Assembly: GCA_049325415.1 (NCBI GenBank)
Contig: JBMOLL010000085.1
Location: forward strand, 1-54,262
Direction of reading: 5' to 3'
Length of the DNA: 54,262 nucleotides
DNA from: JBMOLL01 sp049325415
Lineage (GTDB): Bacteria; Bacteroidota; Bacteroidia; Bacteroidales; GCA-2748055
Made by a program: the position numbers and the translations under genes. This document shows positions 52,757 to 54,262 of the stretch, in pieces (within the stretch, counting starts at the first letter, position 1; every line of letters starts with the position of its first letter). The notes under the pieces were generated by a model. It saw only the letters and a program-made list of their open reading frames with translations. It ran no database searches and was not told the origin of the DNA.

Positions 52757-53368
52757 ATGCAAAGGGTCTTCAACGATATTCATGAAAAAGCCGCTGAAGC
52801 TGCATCCGGCTATACGATCAGTATCGAGCATCTTCTGCAGCAGGGTTTTAACATTTTCAGAAAAGCCCCGGCCGAGCTTATCCTTTACGGGATCGTCTAC
52901 CTCCTTGTTTTTTCCAATCCGGTTACCGGTATCATCTTTGGCGGACCCGCCATCATGGGGTTTTTCATTCTGGCCAATAAAATCGACCGGGGAGAAAAAA
53001 TAGGCATCAATGATTTTACACTGAGCTTTAATAATTATTTTCAGCTTTTCACCCTGAATCTCCTGATGGTGATCATCATTTCAGCAGGTACCCTGCTGCT
53101 CATTCTGCCCGGACTTTACTTTGCCATCAGTTACATTTTCAGCTGGTTCTTTTCCTGGTTCTATTCTGTTGAAGCCGCTGAAGCGTTGCGCCTCAGCCGT
53201 CGGGTCGTTTCGGGTAATTTCTGGCAGATCGCACTCCTCTGCCTGGTGCTCGTGTGCCTGCTGATTCTCGGGGGCATGGCTTTCGGGATCGGGATCCTGC
53301 TCGCACTTCCGCTCGTGTTTTGTGTAATTTATGCTGCCTTTAATGATATAATCGGAATAAATCAATAA
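52757..53368 (+). CDS. Integral membrane protein of unknown function
   Basis: A 203-residue protein with four or five transmembrane segments (about residues 38-75, 96-120, 123-140, 158-195). An N-terminal amphipathic part (SGYTISIEHLLQQGFNIFRKAPAELI) precedes them. The layout resembles DUF975/YciC-type or GDPD membrane-domain proteins, with the LILPGLYFAISY motif followed by AEALRLSRRVVSGNFWQI. No transport or enzymatic role is known. It is the first gene of a two-gene unit with the DUF456 gene, which begins 2 bp after its stop, and has a strong promoter. Confidence 0.72.
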   Translation: MQRVFNDIHEKAAEAASGYTISIEHLLQQGFNIFRKAPAELILYGIVYLLVFSNPVTGIIFGGPAIMGFFILANKIDRGEKIGINDFTLSFNNYFQLFTLNLLMVIIISAGTLLLILPGLYFAISYIFSWFFSWFYSVEAAEALRLSRRVVSGNFWQIALLCLVLVCLLILGGMAFGIGILLALPLVFCVIYAAFNDIIGINQ

Positions 53369-53370
53369 TA

Positions 53371-53859
53371 ATGGACGTACTGTTAGCCATTGCCGGAGCC
53401 ATCCTGATCCTGACCGGATTCATCGGAAGTGTGGTTCCCGTGCTCCCGGGTCCTCCCATAAGCTGGGGAGGTTATCTCCTGCTCTACTGGACCCACTACA
53501 TTAATAATGCCCGCGAACCATACCTGAATTCCCTGTGGATCCTCCTTTTCGTGGTCATTGTTGTAACCGTGCTGGATTACGTGGTGCCGGTCTGGGGCAC
53601 GAAGAAATTCGGGGGATCCAAGGCCGGGGTCTGGGGCTCAACCATCGGACTGATCATCGGGCTCTTCCTCGGCCCGATCGGCATCATTATAGGTCCCTTC
53701 CTGGGGGCATTCATCGGGGAGATGATCAGCGGTAAAAAGGAAAAGGAAGCGCTCCGGGCAGGCTGGGGCTCCTTTATCGGATTTCTTACCGGTGTGGGAC
53801 TGAAACTGATGACCTGCGCTGCCTTAACCTTCTTTTTTATCCGGCATCTGTTTTTTTGA
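53371..53859 (+). CDS. DUF456 family membrane protein
   Basis: A 162-residue inner-membrane protein with about four helices and a repeated glycine-rich pattern. GFIGSVVPVLPGPPISWGGYLLLYW is the DUF456 signature, read here in the block VVPVLPGPPISWGGYLLL. WGTKKFGGSKAGVWGSTIGL and GPIGIIIGPFLGAFIGEM follow. The family function is unknown. It is coupled to the preceding membrane-protein gene. A run of seven T residues spans the end of the frame and its TGA stop. Confidence 0.88.
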   Translation: MDVLLAIAGAILILTGFIGSVVPVLPGPPISWGGYLLLYWTHYINNAREPYLNSLWILLFVVIVVTVLDYVVPVWGTKKFGGSKAGVWGSTIGLIIGLFLGPIGIIIGPFLGAFIGEMISGKKEKEALRAGWGSFIGFLTGVGLKLMTCAALTFFFIRHLFF

Positions 53860-53877
53860 GTAACAAAGGACGAAACT

Positions 53878-53949
53878 AAGAATAAGGTTAAGAATAAGGT
53901 TAAGAATAAGGTTAAGAATAAGGTTAAGAATAAGGTTAAGAATAAGGTT
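53878..53949 (+). repeat. Six perfect 12-bp tandem repeats
   Basis: The unit AAGAATAAGGTT is repeated six times without change, with the start of a seventh. It begins 18 bp after the DUF456 stop. Read in the DUF456 frame, the repeats would encode K-N-K-V units followed by a TAG at about 53966. Confidence 0.95.
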
Positions 53950-54262
53950 AAGAGCTGTTTATCCTAGTTTGGTGGTGATTTCCGACAAGAACATACCTTC
54001 ATCAGTTTTGTGTTTCGAGTAAGCTGCCCGAAACCACTCCCGCACGCCAGAGCCCTTGGCAAGGCAGGGGTCATGCGTCCAGTATTACCCTCTCCCCGTT
54101 ACTATTTACCGATGGGAGGCCCTTCGATCCCGATGGCTCCTAAAATCCGCAGGATTATGTTAAAAAAGGCTGTAAAACTTTAATAACTAAAGTTCTACAG
54201 CCAAGGAACTTTCACCTAAATTGGTGTTGCACAAAATCCCTGGGATGAAAGTACAAAATAGC
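53950..54262. other. Unassigned window end, possible mobile-element edge
   Basis: This 313-bp stretch has no recognised gene. Open frames of about 40-70 codons exist on both strands (for example a minus-strand one ending REWFRAAYSKHKTDEG and then a stop), none with a start or a known family. A near-perfect 15-bp inverted repeat lies at 54168-54202. The sudden end and the structure would suit an insertion element or intron that broke the assembly, but I cannot name one. Confidence 0.35.
54162..54202 (-). terminator. Terminator-like hairpin at the window end
   Basis: Arms 54168-54182 and 54188-54202 pair over 15 bp with one mismatch around a 5-nt loop. On the minus strand the stem is followed by six T residues, so it could end a gene that enters from beyond the window. 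Confidence 0.6.

Noticed and set aside
53878..53949. CRISPR array at the tandem repeat
   Set aside because: The 12-bp units are directly adjacent without spacers, and no cas genes are present.

Overview
The window is about 54 kb of a Bacteroidota chromosome, most likely a Bacteroidales/Marinilabiliales-type member and probably a contig from a draft or metagenome assembly. The placement rests on three things. First, gene families: DUF3078, DUF4831, DUF5606, the DUF3276/PUR protein, a type IX secretion C-terminal sorting domain, a LysM plus PBP1 protein, a long NusB and the rSAM/lipoprotein pair. Second, repeated promoter boxes of the Bacteroidota type (TAnnTTTG, sometimes with TTTG 19 nt upstream). 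Third, moderate GC with little Shine-Dalgarno signal. I see no rRNA, tRNA, CRISPR array, prophage or complete insertion sequence.

Layout. 14-1269 is purA, broken by a single-base frameshift near the window edge. 2-6.7 kb holds an acyl-CoA synthetase, a PerR-like regulator with a peroxiredoxin, and a PLP enzyme of transsulfuration. 6.8-8.3 kb is a two-gene radical SAM/lipoprotein system of unknown function. 8.3-13.8 kb has a lipoprotein, a carotenoid-desaturase-like flavoprotein, an Nramp metal transporter, a sugar-epimerase-like protein and a DUF3078 protein. 14.0-23.1 kb is a methionine region: metY, metX, metH and metF, with a GH32 fructanase lipoprotein between metH and metF. In front of metY is a full promoter and a 36-codon open frame with four internal Met codons and one Cys codon, which looks like a leader peptide. 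23-29 kb carries MscS, an outer-membrane protein, a thioredoxin, an MFS carrier and PepD. 29.4-31.9 kb encodes two surface or secreted proteins. 32-40.6 kb has DUF4831, the NAD(P)HX repair enzyme, a peptide transporter, a nucleotide phosphodiesterase-like lipoprotein, a class II photolyase and a YitT protein. 40.6-46.3 kb has the phoH-purC-LysM/PBP operon facing a SAM hydrolase-like gene and mazG. 46.3-51 kb is the housekeeping cluster nusB-DUF1573-yajC / ybbR-coaE-djlA-like plus DUF5606. 51.3-53.9 kb has the PUR protein and several membrane or unknown proteins. The last 400 bases hold a 12-bp tandem repeat and unassigned, possibly mobile-element, sequence.

How the genes work together. MetX acetylates homoserine, MetY sulfhydrylates it to homocysteine, MetF supplies methyl-tetrahydrofolate and MetH methylates homocysteine. 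The extra PLP enzyme at 5.6 kb could connect this to cysteine/cystathionine. PerR and peroxiredoxin form a peroxide defence pair. purA and purC belong to purine synthesis but lie far apart here.

The most interesting items are the radical SAM/lipoprotein pair, the Met-codon leader with mutually exclusive helices, the PerR-like protein that lost three of its four structural zinc cysteines, and a tail-fibre-type S74 protein without the usual self-cleavage motif. All functional assignments are from reading the sequence; no database search was run.
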